Source: Megalopta genalis (lineage: Eukaryota > Arthropoda > Insecta > Hymenoptera > Halictidae). Taken from it: a stretch of DNA of 64,000 nt. The notes below the pieces were generated by a model. It ran no database searches. It saw only the letters and a list, made by a program, of their open reading frames with translations, and had not been told where the DNA came from. Shown piece by piece: positions 1 to 11,200 of this stretch; the first letter of the stretch is position 1; each line of letters begins with the position of its first letter. The position numbers and the translations under genes are program-made. The stretch is from the NCBI RefSeq assembly GCF_051020955.1, contig NW_027476516.1, forward strand, positions 124,001-188,000, in the 5' to 3' direction.

Positions 1-60
1 TTCAAATCAATGCGATGTAGATGGATTAGCTTCAAGTCCATGAGAAACAAATGGTTTAAC

Positions 61-455
61 TTCAAATCAGTGCTATGTAGGAGGCTTTGCTTCAAAACCC
101 TTGCGCAACACATGATTTATCTTCAAATTCATGCGAAACACATGGTATAGCTTCAAATTCATGCGAAACAAATGGTTAGCTTCAGATACTTGTGATAAAC
201 ATGATTTTTATTCAACTCCATGCGAAACAAACGAATTAGCTTCAAAACAAAGCGATACACATGATTTAGCTTCAAATCAATCCGAAGTAGAAGGCTTAGC
301 TTCAAATCAATGCGATACATACGATTTAACTTCAAAACAATGCGATGTAGAAGGTTTTGCTTTAAATGCATGCGACACAAATGATTTAGCTTCAAATACT
401 TGCGAGATATATGTTATAGCTTCAAATGCAGGCGAAACGAACGAGTTTGCTTCAA
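61..455. repeat. Satellite block duplicated at 2161-2555, copy 1
   Basis: This 395-bp segment aligns without gaps to 2161-2555 (spacing 2,100 bp) with three mismatches that I could see, at 74, 336 and 414. Identity stops near 455, where the downstream monomers belong to different variants. It contains an unusual run of monomers (peptides such as CDKHD and YSTPCETNE) that is recognisable elsewhere in the window, near 890, 15.7 kb, 34.5 kb, 57.0 kb, 59.65 kb, 61.25 kb and 63.85 kb. Confidence 0.8.
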
Positions 456-2160
456 ATCCATGCGAAACACATGATTTAGCTTCAAATCAATGCGAAGTAG
501 AAGGTTTAGCTTAAAATCCGTGCGAAGCAAATGATTTTGGCATCAAATACTTGCGATATAAGTGACATAGCTTCAATGCAGGCCAAACAAACGAGTTAGC
601 TCCAAATCCATGCGAAACACATGATTTAGCTTCAAATGCAGGCGAAACAAACGAGTTAGATACAAATCCATGTGAAACACATGATTAAGCTGCAAACCAA
701 TGCGATGTAGAAGGCTTAGCTTCAAATCCATGCGAAAGAAATAATTTAGCTTCAAATCAGTGCGATGTAGGAGGCTTTGCTTCAAAACCCATGCGCAACA
801 CATGATTTATCTTCAAATTCATGCGAAACACATGGTATAGCTTCAAATTCATGCGAAACAAATGGTTAGCTTCAGATACTTGTGATAAACATGATTTATA
901 TTCAACTCCATGCGAAACAAACGAATTAGCATCAAAACAAAGCGATACATACGATTTAACTTCAAATCAATGCGATGTAGAAGGTTTTGCTTTAAATGCA
1001 TGCGACACAAATGATTTAGCTTCAAATACTTGCGATATATATGATATAGCTTCAAATGCAGGCGAAACGAACGAGTTTGCTTCAACTCCATGCGATACAT
1101 ATGGTTTAACTGCAAATCAATGCGACGTAGAAGGTTTAGCTTCAAATCTGTGCGAAACAAATGATTTAGCTTCAAATAATTGCGATATAAGTGATATAGC
1201 TTCATATGCAGGCGAAACGAACGAGTTAGCTTCAAATCCATGCGAAACACATGATTTAGCTTCAAATCAATGCGAAGTAGAAGGTTTAGCTTCAAATCCG
1301 TGCGAAACAAATGATTTGTCATCAGATAGTTGTTATATAAGTGATATAGCTTCAAATGCAGGGGAAAAAAACGTGTTAGCTTCAAATCCATGCAAAACAC
1401 ATGATTAAGCTGCAAATCAATGCGATGTAGAAGGTTTAGCTTCAAATCCATTCGAAGCAAATGATTTAGGTACAAATACTTGTGATATACGTTATTGAGA
1501 TTTAACTGCATGCGCAACGAACGAGTTAGCTTCAAATCCATGCGAAACAAATGATTTAGCATCATATAATTGCGATATAATTGATATAGCTTCAAATGCA
1601 GGGGAAACAAACGAGTTAGCTTCAAATCCATGCAAAACACATGATTAAGCTTCAAATCAATTCTATGTAGAAGGATTAGCTTCAAATCCATGCGAAACAA
1701 ATGATTTAGCTTCAAATACTTGCGATATAAGTGATATAGCTTCATATGCAGGAGAAACGAACGAGTTAGCTTCAAATCCATGCGAAACACATGATTTAGC
1801 TTCAAATCAATGCGAAGTAGAAGGTTTAGCTTCAAATCCGTGCGAAGCAAATGATTTTGGCATCAAATACTTGCGATATAAGTGATATAGCTTCAATGCA
1901 GGCCAAACAAGCGAGTTAGCTTCAAATCCATAAGAAACACATGATTTAGCTTCAAATCAATGCGATGTAGATCGATTAGCTTCAAGTCCATGAGAAACAA
2001 ATGGTTTAGCTTCAGACACTTGCGATATAAATGATATAGCTTCAAATGCAGGCGAAACACACGAGTTTGCTACGAATCCATGTGAAACACATGATTAAGC
2101 TGCAAACCAATGCGATGTAGAAGGCTTAGCTTCAAATCCATGCGAAAGAAATAATTTAGC

Positions 2161-2555
2161 TTCAAATCAGTGCGATGTAGGAGGCTTTGCTTCAAAACCC
2201 TTGCGCAACACATGATTTATCTTCAAATTCATGCGAAACACATGGTATAGCTTCAAATTCATGCGAAACAAATGGTTAGCTTCAGATACTTGTGATAAAC
2301 ATGATTTTTATTCAACTCCATGCGAAACAAACGAATTAGCTTCAAAACAAAGCGATACACATGATTTAGCTTCAAATCAATCCGAAGTAGAAGGCTTAGC
2401 TTCAAATCAATGCGATACATACGATTTAACTTCAAATCAATGCGATGTAGAAGGTTTTGCTTTAAATGCATGCGACACAAATGATTTAGCTTCAAATACT
2501 TGCGAGATATATGATATAGCTTCAAATGCAGGCGAAACGAACGAGTTTGCTTCAA
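2161..2555. repeat. Satellite block duplicated at 61-455, copy 2
   Basis: Second copy of the 395-bp segment at 61-455. The sequence before 2161 matches the segment before 751 rather than the one before 61, so at least two exchanges at different spacings (2,100 and about 1,410 bp) shaped this area. Confidence 0.8.
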
Positions 2556-5500
2556 CTCCATGCGATACATATGGTTTAACTGCAAATCAATGCGACGTAG
2601 AAGGTTTAGCTTCAAATCCGTGCGAAGCAAATGATTGTGGCATCAAATACTTGCGATATAAGTGATATAGCTTCCATGCAGGCCAAACAAACGAGTCAGC
2701 TTCAAATCCATGAGAAACACATGATTTAGCTTCAAATCAATGCGAAGTAGAGGGCTTAGCTTCAAATGCAGGCGAAACGAACGAGTTAGCTTCGAATCCA
2801 TGCGAAACACATGATTTAGCTTCAAGTCAATGCGATTTAGAAGGTTTAGTTTCAAATCCATGCGAAACAAATGATTTAGCATCAGATACTTGCGATATAA
2901 GTGATATAAAATCAAATGCAGACGAAACAAACGAGCTAGCTTCAACCCCACACGAAACACATGATTTATCTTCATATCAATGCGAAGTAGAAGGATTAAC
3001 TTCAAATACATGCGACACAAATGATTTAGATTCAAATGAATGCGATGTAAAAGGTTTAGCTTCAAATACAGGCGAGACAAATGATTTAGCTGCAAATCAA
3101 TGCGATGTAGAAGGCTTAGCTTCAAATCCATGCGAATCAAATGGTTTAGCTTCAAATACTTGCAATATAAATGACGTAGATTCAAATGCAGGCGAAACAA
3201 ACGAGTCAGCTTCAAATCCATGCAAAACACATGATTTAGCTTCCAATCAATTCGATGTGGAGGGCTTAGCTTCAAATCCATGCGAAACGAATGATTTAGC
3301 TTCAAATACATGCGAATATAAGGGATACATCTTCAAATGTATGCGAAACAAACGAGTTAGCTTCAAATACTTGCGATATAAATCAAGTAGGTTCAAAAGC
3401 AGGAAAAAAAAACGAGTTAGCTTCAAATCCATGCGAAACACATGATTTAGCTTCATATCAGTTCGAAGTAGAAGGCTTACCTTCAAATGCATGCGAAACG
3501 AATGATTTAGCTTCAAATTCTTGCGGTATAAATGTGATAGCTTAAAATGCAGGTGGAACAAACAAGTTAGCTTCAAATCCATGCGTAACACATGATTAAG
3601 CTTTAAATCAATGCAAAGTAGAAGGCTTAGCTTCAAATCCATGCGAAACAAATAGTTTAGCTACAAATACTTGTGATATACATTATTTAGCTACAACTGC
3701 ATTCGAAACAAACGAGTTAGCATCAAATCCATGCGAAACACATGATTTAGCTTCAAATCAATGCGAAGTAGAAGGCTTAGCTTCAAATCCATGCGAAATA
3801 AATGGTTTAGCTACAAACACTTGGCATATAAGCGATATAGCTTCAAATGCAGACGTATCAAACGAGTTTGCTTCTAATCCATGCAAAACACACGATTAAG
3901 CTTCAAATCAATGCTATGTAGAAGGTTTAGCATAAAAAACACTGCGACACAAATGATTTATAATAGTTTCTGATACTTGCGATATGAGTGATATAGCTTC
4001 AAATGCAGACGAAACAATCGAGTTAGCTTCAAATCCAAGCGAAACACATGACGTAGCTTCAAATCAATGCGATGTAGACGATTAAGCTTCAAATCCAAGC
4101 GAAACACATGATTTAGCTTCAAATCAATGCAATGTAGAAGGTTTAGCTTCAAATCCCCACGAAACAAATGATTTAGCTTCAAACACTTGGGATATAAGTG
4201 ATATAGCTTCAAATGTAGACGAATCAAACGAGTTAGCTTCAAATCCATGCGAAACACATGATTTAGCTTCAAATCAATGCGAACTAGAAGGCTTAGCTTC
4301 AAATTCATGCGAATCAAATGTTTTAGCTTCAAATACTGGTGATATACATGCTTGAGCTTCAACTGCATGCGAAACAAACGAGTTAGCTTTAAATCCAAGC
4401 GAAACACATGATTTAGCTACAAACAATGCGAAGTAGAGGGCTTAGCTTCAAATCCAAGCGAATCAAATGGTTTAGCTTCGAATACATGTGATATACATGA
4501 TTTATCTTCAAATGCAGGCGAGACAAAAGAGTTAGCTTCAAATCAATGCGGAACACGTGATTTAGCTTCAAATCAATGCGAAGTAGAAACCTTAGCTTCA
4601 AGTCAATGCGAAACAAACGGTGTAGTTTCATATGCTTGTCATATACATGATTTAGCTTCAACTGCATGCGAAACAAGCGAGTCATCTTGAAATCCGTGCG
4701 GAACACATGATTTAGCTTCAAATCAATGCGAAGTAGAAGGCTTAGTTTCAAATAGATGAGAAACAAATGATTTAGCTTCAGATACATGCGATATAAGTGA
4801 TGTAGCCTCAAATGCAGACTAAACAAACAAGTTAGCTTCAAATCCAAGCGAAACACATGATTTAGCTTCAAATCAATGAAATGTAGAAGTATTAGCTTCA
4901 AATCCAAGCGAAACACATGATTTAGCTTCAGATACTTGCGATATAAATGATATAGCTCCAAATGCAGGCGAAACAACTGAGTTAGCTACAAATCCATGTG
5001 AAACACATGATTTAGCTTCAAATCAATGCGAAGTAGAAGGCTTAGTTTCAAATCCATGCGTAATAAATGGATTAGCTTCAGATACTTATGATATACATAA
5101 TTTAGCTTCAACTGCGTGCGAAGCAAATGAGTTAGCTGCAAATCCAAGCGAAACACTTGAATTAGGTTCAAATCAATGCGATGTAGATGGATTAGCTTCA
5201 AATCCATGAGAAACAAATGATTTAGCTTCAAATACTTGCGATATAAGTGATATAGCTTCAATTGCAGGCGGAACAAAAGAGTTAGCTTCAAATCCATGCG
5301 AAACACATGATTTAGCTTCAAGTCAATGCGAAGTAGAAGTCTTGGCTTCGAATCCATGAGAAAAAAGTGTTTTAGCTTCAGATACTTGCGATACAATTGA
5401 TATAGCTTCAAATGCAGGCGAAACAAACGAGTTGGCTTCAAATCCAAGCGAAACACATGACTTAGCTTCTAATCAATCCCAAGTAGAAGGCTTAACTTCT

Positions 5501-5791
5501 AATCCATGCGGACCGAATGGATTAGCTTCAAATACTTGTGATATACAGGATTTAACTTCAACTGCATGCGAAACAAACGAGTTAGCTTCCAAGCCAAGCG
5601 AAACATATGATTTAGCTTGAAATCAATGCGAAGTAGTAGGCTTACCTTCAAATCCATGCGAATCAAATGGTTTAGCTTCAAATACATGTGATATACATGA
5701 TTTATCTTCAAATGCAGGCGAAGCAAAAGAGTTAGCTTCAAATCAATGCGGAACACGTGATTTAGCTTCAAATCAATGCGAAGTAGAAGGC

Positions 5792-5798
5792 TTAGCTT
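5792..5798. repeat. Left copy of putative 7-bp target-site duplication (ttagctt)
   Basis: The satellite ends with ttagctt directly before the C run that opens the element. The same seven bases stand at 11682-11688 just after the element. The next base outward on the left is c and on the right is g, so the repeat cannot be extended leftward. It could be extended to eight (ttagcttc) if C5799 is counted as satellite. Because every monomer contains this word, the duplication cannot be told from simple insertion between two monomers on sequence alone. Confidence 0.6.
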
Positions 5799-5942
5799 CC
5801 CCCCCGTGTCCGCTACCTTGTCGTGGTGGGGGGGCTTCGTGCCCTAATGATCCTCAAGGCTGTGCCGGCGGGGATTTTATTCCCTGGCAGGTTCTACCTA
5901 GCCGGAGTGGCTTGAGGTGAGGGGCCCACTAATGTCGGACAC
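5799..5942 (+). ncRNA. HDV-like self-cleaving ribozyme at the element 5' end
   Basis: The sequence can fold into the nested double pseudoknot of HDV-like ribozymes. P1 is 7 bp, C5799-5805 with G5828-5834. P2 is 7 bp, GUGUCCG 5806-5812 with CGGACAC 5936-5942. P3 is 3 bp, ACC 5815-5817 with GGU 5825-5827. The loop between them is UUGUCGU (5818-5824), which keeps the U..UCG pattern of the HDV L3 loop UCCUCGC. P4 is long: gccc 5841-5844/gggc 5922-5925, CCTCAAG 5852-5858/CTTGAGG 5911-5917, and CCGGC 5865-5869/GCCGG 5901-5905. The strand joining P4 to P2 carries CUAA at 5929-5932, which fits the CNRA motif and puts the likely catalytic cytosine at C5929. P1.1 looks weak, perhaps only G5820-C5835. 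Predicted cleavage is just before C5799, the satellite/element boundary. Such ribozymes are known at the 5' ends of R2, SART and RTE elements. Activity here is inferred. Confidence 0.75.
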
Positions 5943-6223
5943 ATACCGTAAACCTGTGGTCATGTTTTACAGGAACGGGGGTCTTGCCTTAACCGGCCGG
6001 ACCGCGAGGATGACAACCTCTCTAAAAAATTCCTAGCCCCAAGCAGTGTTGCGCGGTGAAGAGGGCGTAGCTGGAGTAAGCGCCAGCTATGGTTGGTGGG
6101 TGCACCAATCGTTAGCGGACAACCCCGGGGTACCTGGCGACCCCCCGGGCGTATTAGCCTTCCCCGGGTATGGCGGCTATACCCGGGGTGACCTCCTTTC
6201 CGACCACACTCGTGGGATGAACT
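5943..6223 (+). other. Remainder of element 5' UTR
   Basis: A stretch of 281 bp between the ribozyme fold and the ORF1 start. It is GC-rich, with several short inverted pairs such as accccgg/ccggggt around 6122-6192. It has stops in the ORF1 frame and no convincing coding frame. A 72-codon open frame from 6046 overlaps the ORF1 start in another frame; it resembles nothing I know and is not annotated. In R1-type elements this region is the untranslated leader, and after ribozyme cleavage it may help ribosome entry. That role is inferred from the family. Confidence 0.7.
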
Positions 6224-8239
6224 ATGGATTCTTCTTTTTCAAAAACAACCGGGGAGGGGGGTAACGAGCGAGAGGGAGAGTCGTGCGAGCCAATCATGCG
6301 CCTAGAACGATATGTAGAGCCGGTGTCGCGGAGGCTTTCTGCCACACGCGGCACAAAGAGGCCTGCGGAGGGCCTTGGTGACTGCGACGGGGGGGGGGGA
6401 GGAGTCGGACTTCTCCGTCTCCTCCCACCACTCGTCGCAGAGCGTCGCGGGCACCTCCAGGAGGAAACGGGGCCGGCCACCGACGACCGGGGAATACGTT
6501 GGCCTCCAAGAGGCCAAACGCAGACAGGCTGAGGCTGATAGAAGCCTCATAGCGGGCATTTTCGACCCGGCTGCCCCGGGGCCGAGGCCTGCGAGATCCA
6601 GCGACCCGCTGCCGGATGAGGTTGAGGTCGCTGCGGATTTCCGGGGCCGCCCGACGCGTGACGTTGCGGCAGCAGTAATGGAGTGCCTGGGCGATGTGGC
6701 CAGAATCTCCAGTGCTGCGACGGGACTGAAGGCCAGTGCGGTGCGGTCCCTCCGGACGGCGGCCCTGAGCAGCCGGGTGGGCGTTGCGGAGCTGGCAGTT
6801 CGGTCGGCTCCCAGCGCCACCCGGCTGTTGGAAGCCGAGAATGCCCAATTAAGGGAGCAGTTGGCGGAGTTGCGGGCTGAAGTCGCCCGACTCCGTCAAG
6901 CGGTGGAGGCGGGGCCGGCTGTTGCCGGGATGGCTCCGCCGCTGCCCCCTGGTGGGGGCAAGGGATTGCTGCCGGATATCGGCGCTCGGGGGCCCCAGTC
7001 CCCTGGGCGAGGAGGGTCCTCGCCCCCACCCGCGGCTGTGCCAGCAGATTTGCTGGCACAGATCGGCTCCCTTATCGATGCCAAATTGGCATCGTTCAGA
7101 AGGGAGCTGGTCCCGCGTGTGCGAGGCCCACGATCGGCGACACCCGTGCCGTCCGCCCCACCCCTGCCGATGGACAGGAGGGGGGGGGAAAGAAAAAGGG
7201 TGGCAGTGGGGGAGGGACTGTTGTCGCTAAGGCGACACAAATGCAGCCCGCGCCTACTGTTGCGCCGCCCTCCACCACACCTCCAACTGAGGTGTGGTCA
7301 AAGGTAGTTGGCCGGAAGGCCAAAAGGGCGGCTGCCGCAGATAAACCTGCGGCAGCTGCCAAGGCTGCTTTGACCCAGAGGGCGGCGAGGCGGGTGGCAC
7401 CGGCTGCTCCCAAAAGGGCTCCCCTGCCGCCGCGTCCGCCCCGCACGGCTGCCGTTACTCTAACGGTACCGGCCGGCGGGGCGATGACTTACGCCGAGGC
7501 GATGGCCACTGCCAGGTCCAAAATAGACCTGGCAGAAATTGGCATCGCCTCGCTGAAGCCGAGGAGAGCGGTGACGGGGGCAATAATTTTAGAGGTCCCC
7601 GGAGCTGATGGAGCAGCCAAAGCCACTGCTCTGGCCTCTAAGATGGCTGACGCGCTGGCAGGGACCGGCGTGAAGGTCGCGCGCCCAATCAAAAAGGCCG
7701 ACCTTAGGGTGCGCGGCCTGGTCGACTCGACCACGCCGGTGGAGGTCGCCGCAGCTGTCGCCCGTGTGGGAGGGTGCGACCTGGGGGATGTGAGGACCGG
7801 CGAAATCCGGTCTTCCCCCTCTGGTTTGGGCACCCTCTGGGTCCAGTTCCCTGCTGCAGCCGCGCGCAAAGTTGCGGTCGCTGGCAAACTGACAGTGGGC
7901 TGGACCCAGGCGACGGTGGAGGCCCTCAGCGCCCGCCCGTTGCAGTGCTACCGCTGCTTTGGCTTAGACCACACAAGGCAGCGGTGCACTGCGGCCGAGG
8001 ATCGGTCCGGCTGCTGTTTTGGGTGCGGCAGTCAGGACCACAAGGTGGCTGGCTGCACTGAACAGCCAAAGTGTCCGCTTTGCGCGGGTGCTGGCAAGCC
8101 GGCCGGCCACCGCCTCGGCAGCCGGGCGTGCCCTGCCAGCGCGAGACGCGGCAGAGGGAGCAGGGGGAGGAGAACCACGACGGCCAAGGCGGCAGCCACC
8201 ACTTCCGCGGCGGCGATGGAGATTGAGGCGCCGGAGTAA
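6224..8239 (+). CDS. ORF1, Gag-like nucleic-acid-binding protein (two frame changes)
   Basis: ORF1 binds element RNA and forms the ribonucleoprotein for retrotransposition. The likely start is ATG 6224 (MDSSFSKTTG). The coding frame runs to a run of 11 G at 6389-6399, continues in the next frame to a run of 9 G at 7180-7188, then returns to the first frame and ends at TAA 8237-8239. The two shifts cancel and give about 671 codons, within the usual range for R1-type ORF1. The first run has one G too many (or two too few), the second the reverse. Domains in order: a basic RRKRGRPP stretch like an AT-hook (6459-6482); a leucine-rich coiled coil (6822-6914); a Lys/Gly-rich segment after the second G run; WSKVVGRKAKR at 7295-7327; and zinc knuckles CX2CX4HX4C, CX2CX4HX4C and CX2CX8HX6C (7946-8131). 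The frames join without a stop. The breaks are either homopolymer consensus errors or mutations that leave this copy defective. Confidence 0.82.
6389..6399 (+). other. G11 run where the ORF1 frame changes
   Basis: Upstream of this run the coding frame is the one opened at 6224, and downstream it is the frame that contains the coiled coil. Read straight through, the first frame goes on with unrelated sequence and ends at 6532. Removing one G or adding two would join the frames. Homopolymer length is a weak point of long-read consensus and also a common mutation site. Confidence 0.75.
7180..7188 (+). other. G9 run where the ORF1 frame changes back
   Basis: The coiled-coil frame enters here and would otherwise stop at 7307. 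The zinc-knuckle frame is already open at 7181 and passes through to ATG 7241 and on to 8239 without a stop, so the downstream part should not be read as a separate gene starting at 7241. One added G or two removed would join the frames. The correction needed is the opposite of that at 6389-6399. Confidence 0.75.
7946..8131 (+). other. Three zinc knuckles of ORF1
   Basis: Three CCHC motifs in a row near the ORF1 C terminus: CYRCFGLDHTRQRC, then CFGCGSQDHKVAGC, then a longer third motif CX2CX8HX6C starting CPLC. Triple CCHC knuckles at the end of ORF1 are typical of R1-clade Gag-like proteins and bind single-stranded nucleic acid. All metal-binding residues are present in each motif. Confidence 0.9.
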
Positions 8240-8241
8240 TG
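8237..8241 (+). promoter_or_regulatory. UAAUG stop-start junction coupling ORF1 and ORF2
   Basis: The ORF1 stop TAA (8237-8239) shares its last A with the ORF2 start ATG (8239-8241). For the silkworm element SART1, a UAAUG junction of this kind has been shown to drive ORF2 translation by termination and reinitiation. The same arrangement here sets the ORF2 start and suggests the same route. No internal ribosome entry feature is needed to explain ORF2 expression. Confidence 0.85.
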
Positions 8242-11200
8242 GGGCCTACTGGCCCTATTATTCAGGCCAACCTGAACCGCTCGGTCAGGGCACAAGACCT
8301 TTTTGTGCAATTCCTGGCCGAGCGGGGTGCCGGGTTGGCCGTAGCGGCGGAGCCGTACCGGGTCCCCGACCATCCACATTGGATGGGGGACTTGGACGGC
8401 TCCGCCGTTATAATATGGACAGGCCGGCCAAGGTCCCCGGCGTGCTCCGTTATCGAGCGCGGCCGGGGATACCTGGCCGTTGACTGGGGCGGCACCGCGG
8501 TTGTGGCGATCTACGCACCTCCGAGGTGGTCCCTCGAGGAGTTTGAACAGTACCTGGACGTGGTGGGGAGATGCGTCTCTCGCTGCCAGCCACGTCCGGT
8601 GCTGGTCCTGGGGGACTTCAACGCCAAGTCTTCGGCTTGGGGTTCCCCCAAGACGGACCCGAGGGGCCGGGAGGTGCTTGATTGGGCGGCGGGACTCGGG
8701 CTCTGTCTCCTAAACACGGGCTCGGTCCATACGTGCGTGCGGTATAACGGGGGGTCCATCGTTGACCTGTCATGGGCAACGCCCCCGGCCGTGCGCCGTA
8801 TTACGGGGTGGAGGGTGGCGGAGGAGGTCGAGACGCTGTCCGACCACAGATATATCGTTCTCGGCCTCTCCGCCGCCCCATCGACGCCCCGACGTCGCCC
8901 CGCTGATGAGAGATCGCCTCAGCCGCGGTGGGCGCTGAAGCGCCTCGACCAGGACGCTCTGATGGCGGCAGCCCACGTCGTGGCCTGGCCGGCAACACCG
9001 GCCGGGCCAGTCGACGGGACAAGGGAGGCCCATTGGTTCCGGGGCGCAATGACATCGATTTGCGACGTCGCCATGCCCCGGGCCAGGGTCTTCCCGAGGA
9101 AGGCGGTGTACTGGTGGTCGCGCGCGATAGCGGATTTACGCACAGAGTGCGTCCGCGCGCGACGCCAGTACGCCCGCGCCCGTCGTCGACGACTTTCCGA
9201 CGTGGAGCTGGCTATCCAGCTGTATGGGCGATACAGGGAGAAGGTGGTCGCCCTGCAGCTGGCCATCAGGCAGGCGAAGAGCCAGGCCTGGCGCGACTTT
9301 CTCGGGTCTCTGAACCGAGATCCGTGGGGGCGCCCATACAAAATGGCGATGGGACGTTTACGTCCCTGGGCGCCCCCTCTGACGGAAAGCCTGGATCCGG
9401 GGATGCTCGGACGGGTCGTGGACGCGCTATTCCCCGTCAGCGGGGAGGCGTCCCGGCCCGTCCCTCAGCTAGAGGGACATGAGTGGTCCCCGGATCTGGA
9501 GGTCGCGCCGGAGGAAATGGCCGGGGTAGTCAAATGGCTTCGGGGCAAGAATACTGCCCCGGGGCCGGACGGCATCCACGGCCGGGTCTGGTCGCTTGCC
9601 ATGAGCGTCCTGGGCGGGAGGCTCAGAAGCCTCTTCTCCGGGCTCCTGAGGTCCGGGGTGTTCCCGGACCTCTGGAGGAGAAGTCGGATGGTCCTCTTAA
9701 GGAAGGATGGGAGGCCTGCGGATTCTCCCTCCGCGTACCGGCCCAGTTGCCTCCTGGACGAGGTAGGCAAGATCTTTGAGAAGATCATTGCTGCCCGCCT
9801 CGCCAGGCACCTGTCCCGCGTTGGCCCCGATCTGGCGGACTGCCAGTTCGGCTTCCGGGAGGGGCGATCGACGGTCGACGCAATCGACCGTCTAAAGTCC
9901 CTCTCGGACAATGCCGTGGCACGGGGCGGGGTGTGCTTGGCGGTGTCGATCGACATCGTCAATGCGTTCAACACCCTGCCCTGGTCCGCCATTAGGGAGG
10001 CCCTGGTTGAACACCAGGTGCCTCCCTATCTGAGGCGGGTGATCGGGGCCTACCTGCGGGACAGGTGGGTGGAATACCCGGGCCGGTACGGGACGATACG
10101 GAGGGAAGTGGACTGCGGGGTCCCACAAGGGTCCGTGTTAGGACCACTCCTGTGGGACCTGGGATATAACGCAGTCCTGGAGAAGGCCTCCTTGCCCGAC
10201 GGTGCCACCCTTGTCTGCTATGCGGACGACACGTTGTTGGTCACCGTCGGGGACACCTTCGAGAGGACCATCCGACGAGCGGAGGTTGCGGTGGCAGCCG
10301 TCGTCGCGAAGATCCACGATCTGGGGCTGAAGATGGCCCCGGAGAAGGCCGAGGCCGTCTGGTTTGGACGGCCTCGGTCGCGGCCACCGGCCGGATCGTG
10401 GATCTGGGTTGGAGGAGCCTGCGTCGAGGTGAAGTCCGAGATCAAGTATCTCGGACTGATCCTCGACAGCCACTGGAGATTCGGGGCGCATTTCGGCCGC
10501 CTCGTCCCCCGGGTTGAGAGGGCGGCGGCCTCGCTCGGCCGCCTGTTGCCCAATCTCGGTGGACCGGATAACATGGTGCGTCGCCTATACCTAGGCGTGG
10601 TGCGGTCCATGGCCTTGTACGGCGCCCCGATCTGGGCGCCGTCCGCGAGGACAAGCCGGCGCATCACTTTGTTGTTGCGCCGGCTTCAGAGGCAAATGGC
10701 CCTTCGCCTCATACGGGGTTACCGCACCACGTCTACCGTGGCGGCGCTTGCTCTGGCGGGAGAAATTCCCTTCGAGCTGCAGGCGGCGAAGCGCGCCTAT
10801 GTTTATAGGCGCATATGCATCGCTGGCCGGGCTCGGGGGGAACCGCCGGAGCAGGAGGCGGTCCAGTGCTTCGAGCTCCAGGCTCGGGGACTTGCGCTCG
10901 CCAGATGGCATGCGGAGCTTTGTTCCCATGCCGGCGAGCGCGTCCCTGGGGCTCTCCTGCCGCACTTCACCTCGTGGCGGGAGAGGCGGTTTGGCAGGCT
11001 CACCTACCGTGCGACGCAGGTATTCACCGGGCATGGCTGCTTCGGTGTCTACCTGTGTCGCATCGGTCGGGAAGCGACGACGGTGTGCCACCACTGTGGC
11101 GCGGAGGAGGACTCGGCGCAGCATACACTGGAGGTATGCCCCGCCTTTTCAGTGCTGCGCCGAGTCCAAAGACGGGAAGTTGGTCGCGACCTCGCTCTCT

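Larger units (their letters stand above)
1..5798. repeat. 30-bp satellite array, left arm (divergent flank)
   Basis: Uninterrupted head-to-tail copies of a 30-bp monomer with consensus start gcttcaaatccatgcgaaac followed by acatgattta. The monomers fall into five classes that follow each other and make a 150-bp higher-order unit. Read on the + strand they encode peptides ending CETNG/CETND, CDIHD/CDISD, CETNE, CETHD and CEVEG/CDVEG, each joined by LASN or a close variant. Here the monomers differ at several positions from copy to copy, so this arm looks older than the 36-56 kb core. A block at 61-455 recurs at 2161-2555 with about three mismatches, and a related block starts near 691. Open frames of up to 333 codons exist on both strands. 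They follow from a period divisible by three, are broken by many in-frame stops, and have no recognisable domain. I see no other gene or RNA in this stretch. Confidence 0.96.

Noticed and set aside
1..5798. Telomeric TTAGG array
   Set aside because: The shared word is TTAGC inside a 30-bp unit. I saw no tandem TTAGG runs, so this is not the telomere repeat itself.
7241..8239. Separate zinc-knuckle gene starting at ATG 7241
   Set aside because: The frame is open upstream back to the G9 run at 7180-7188 and belongs to ORF1. The ATG is internal.
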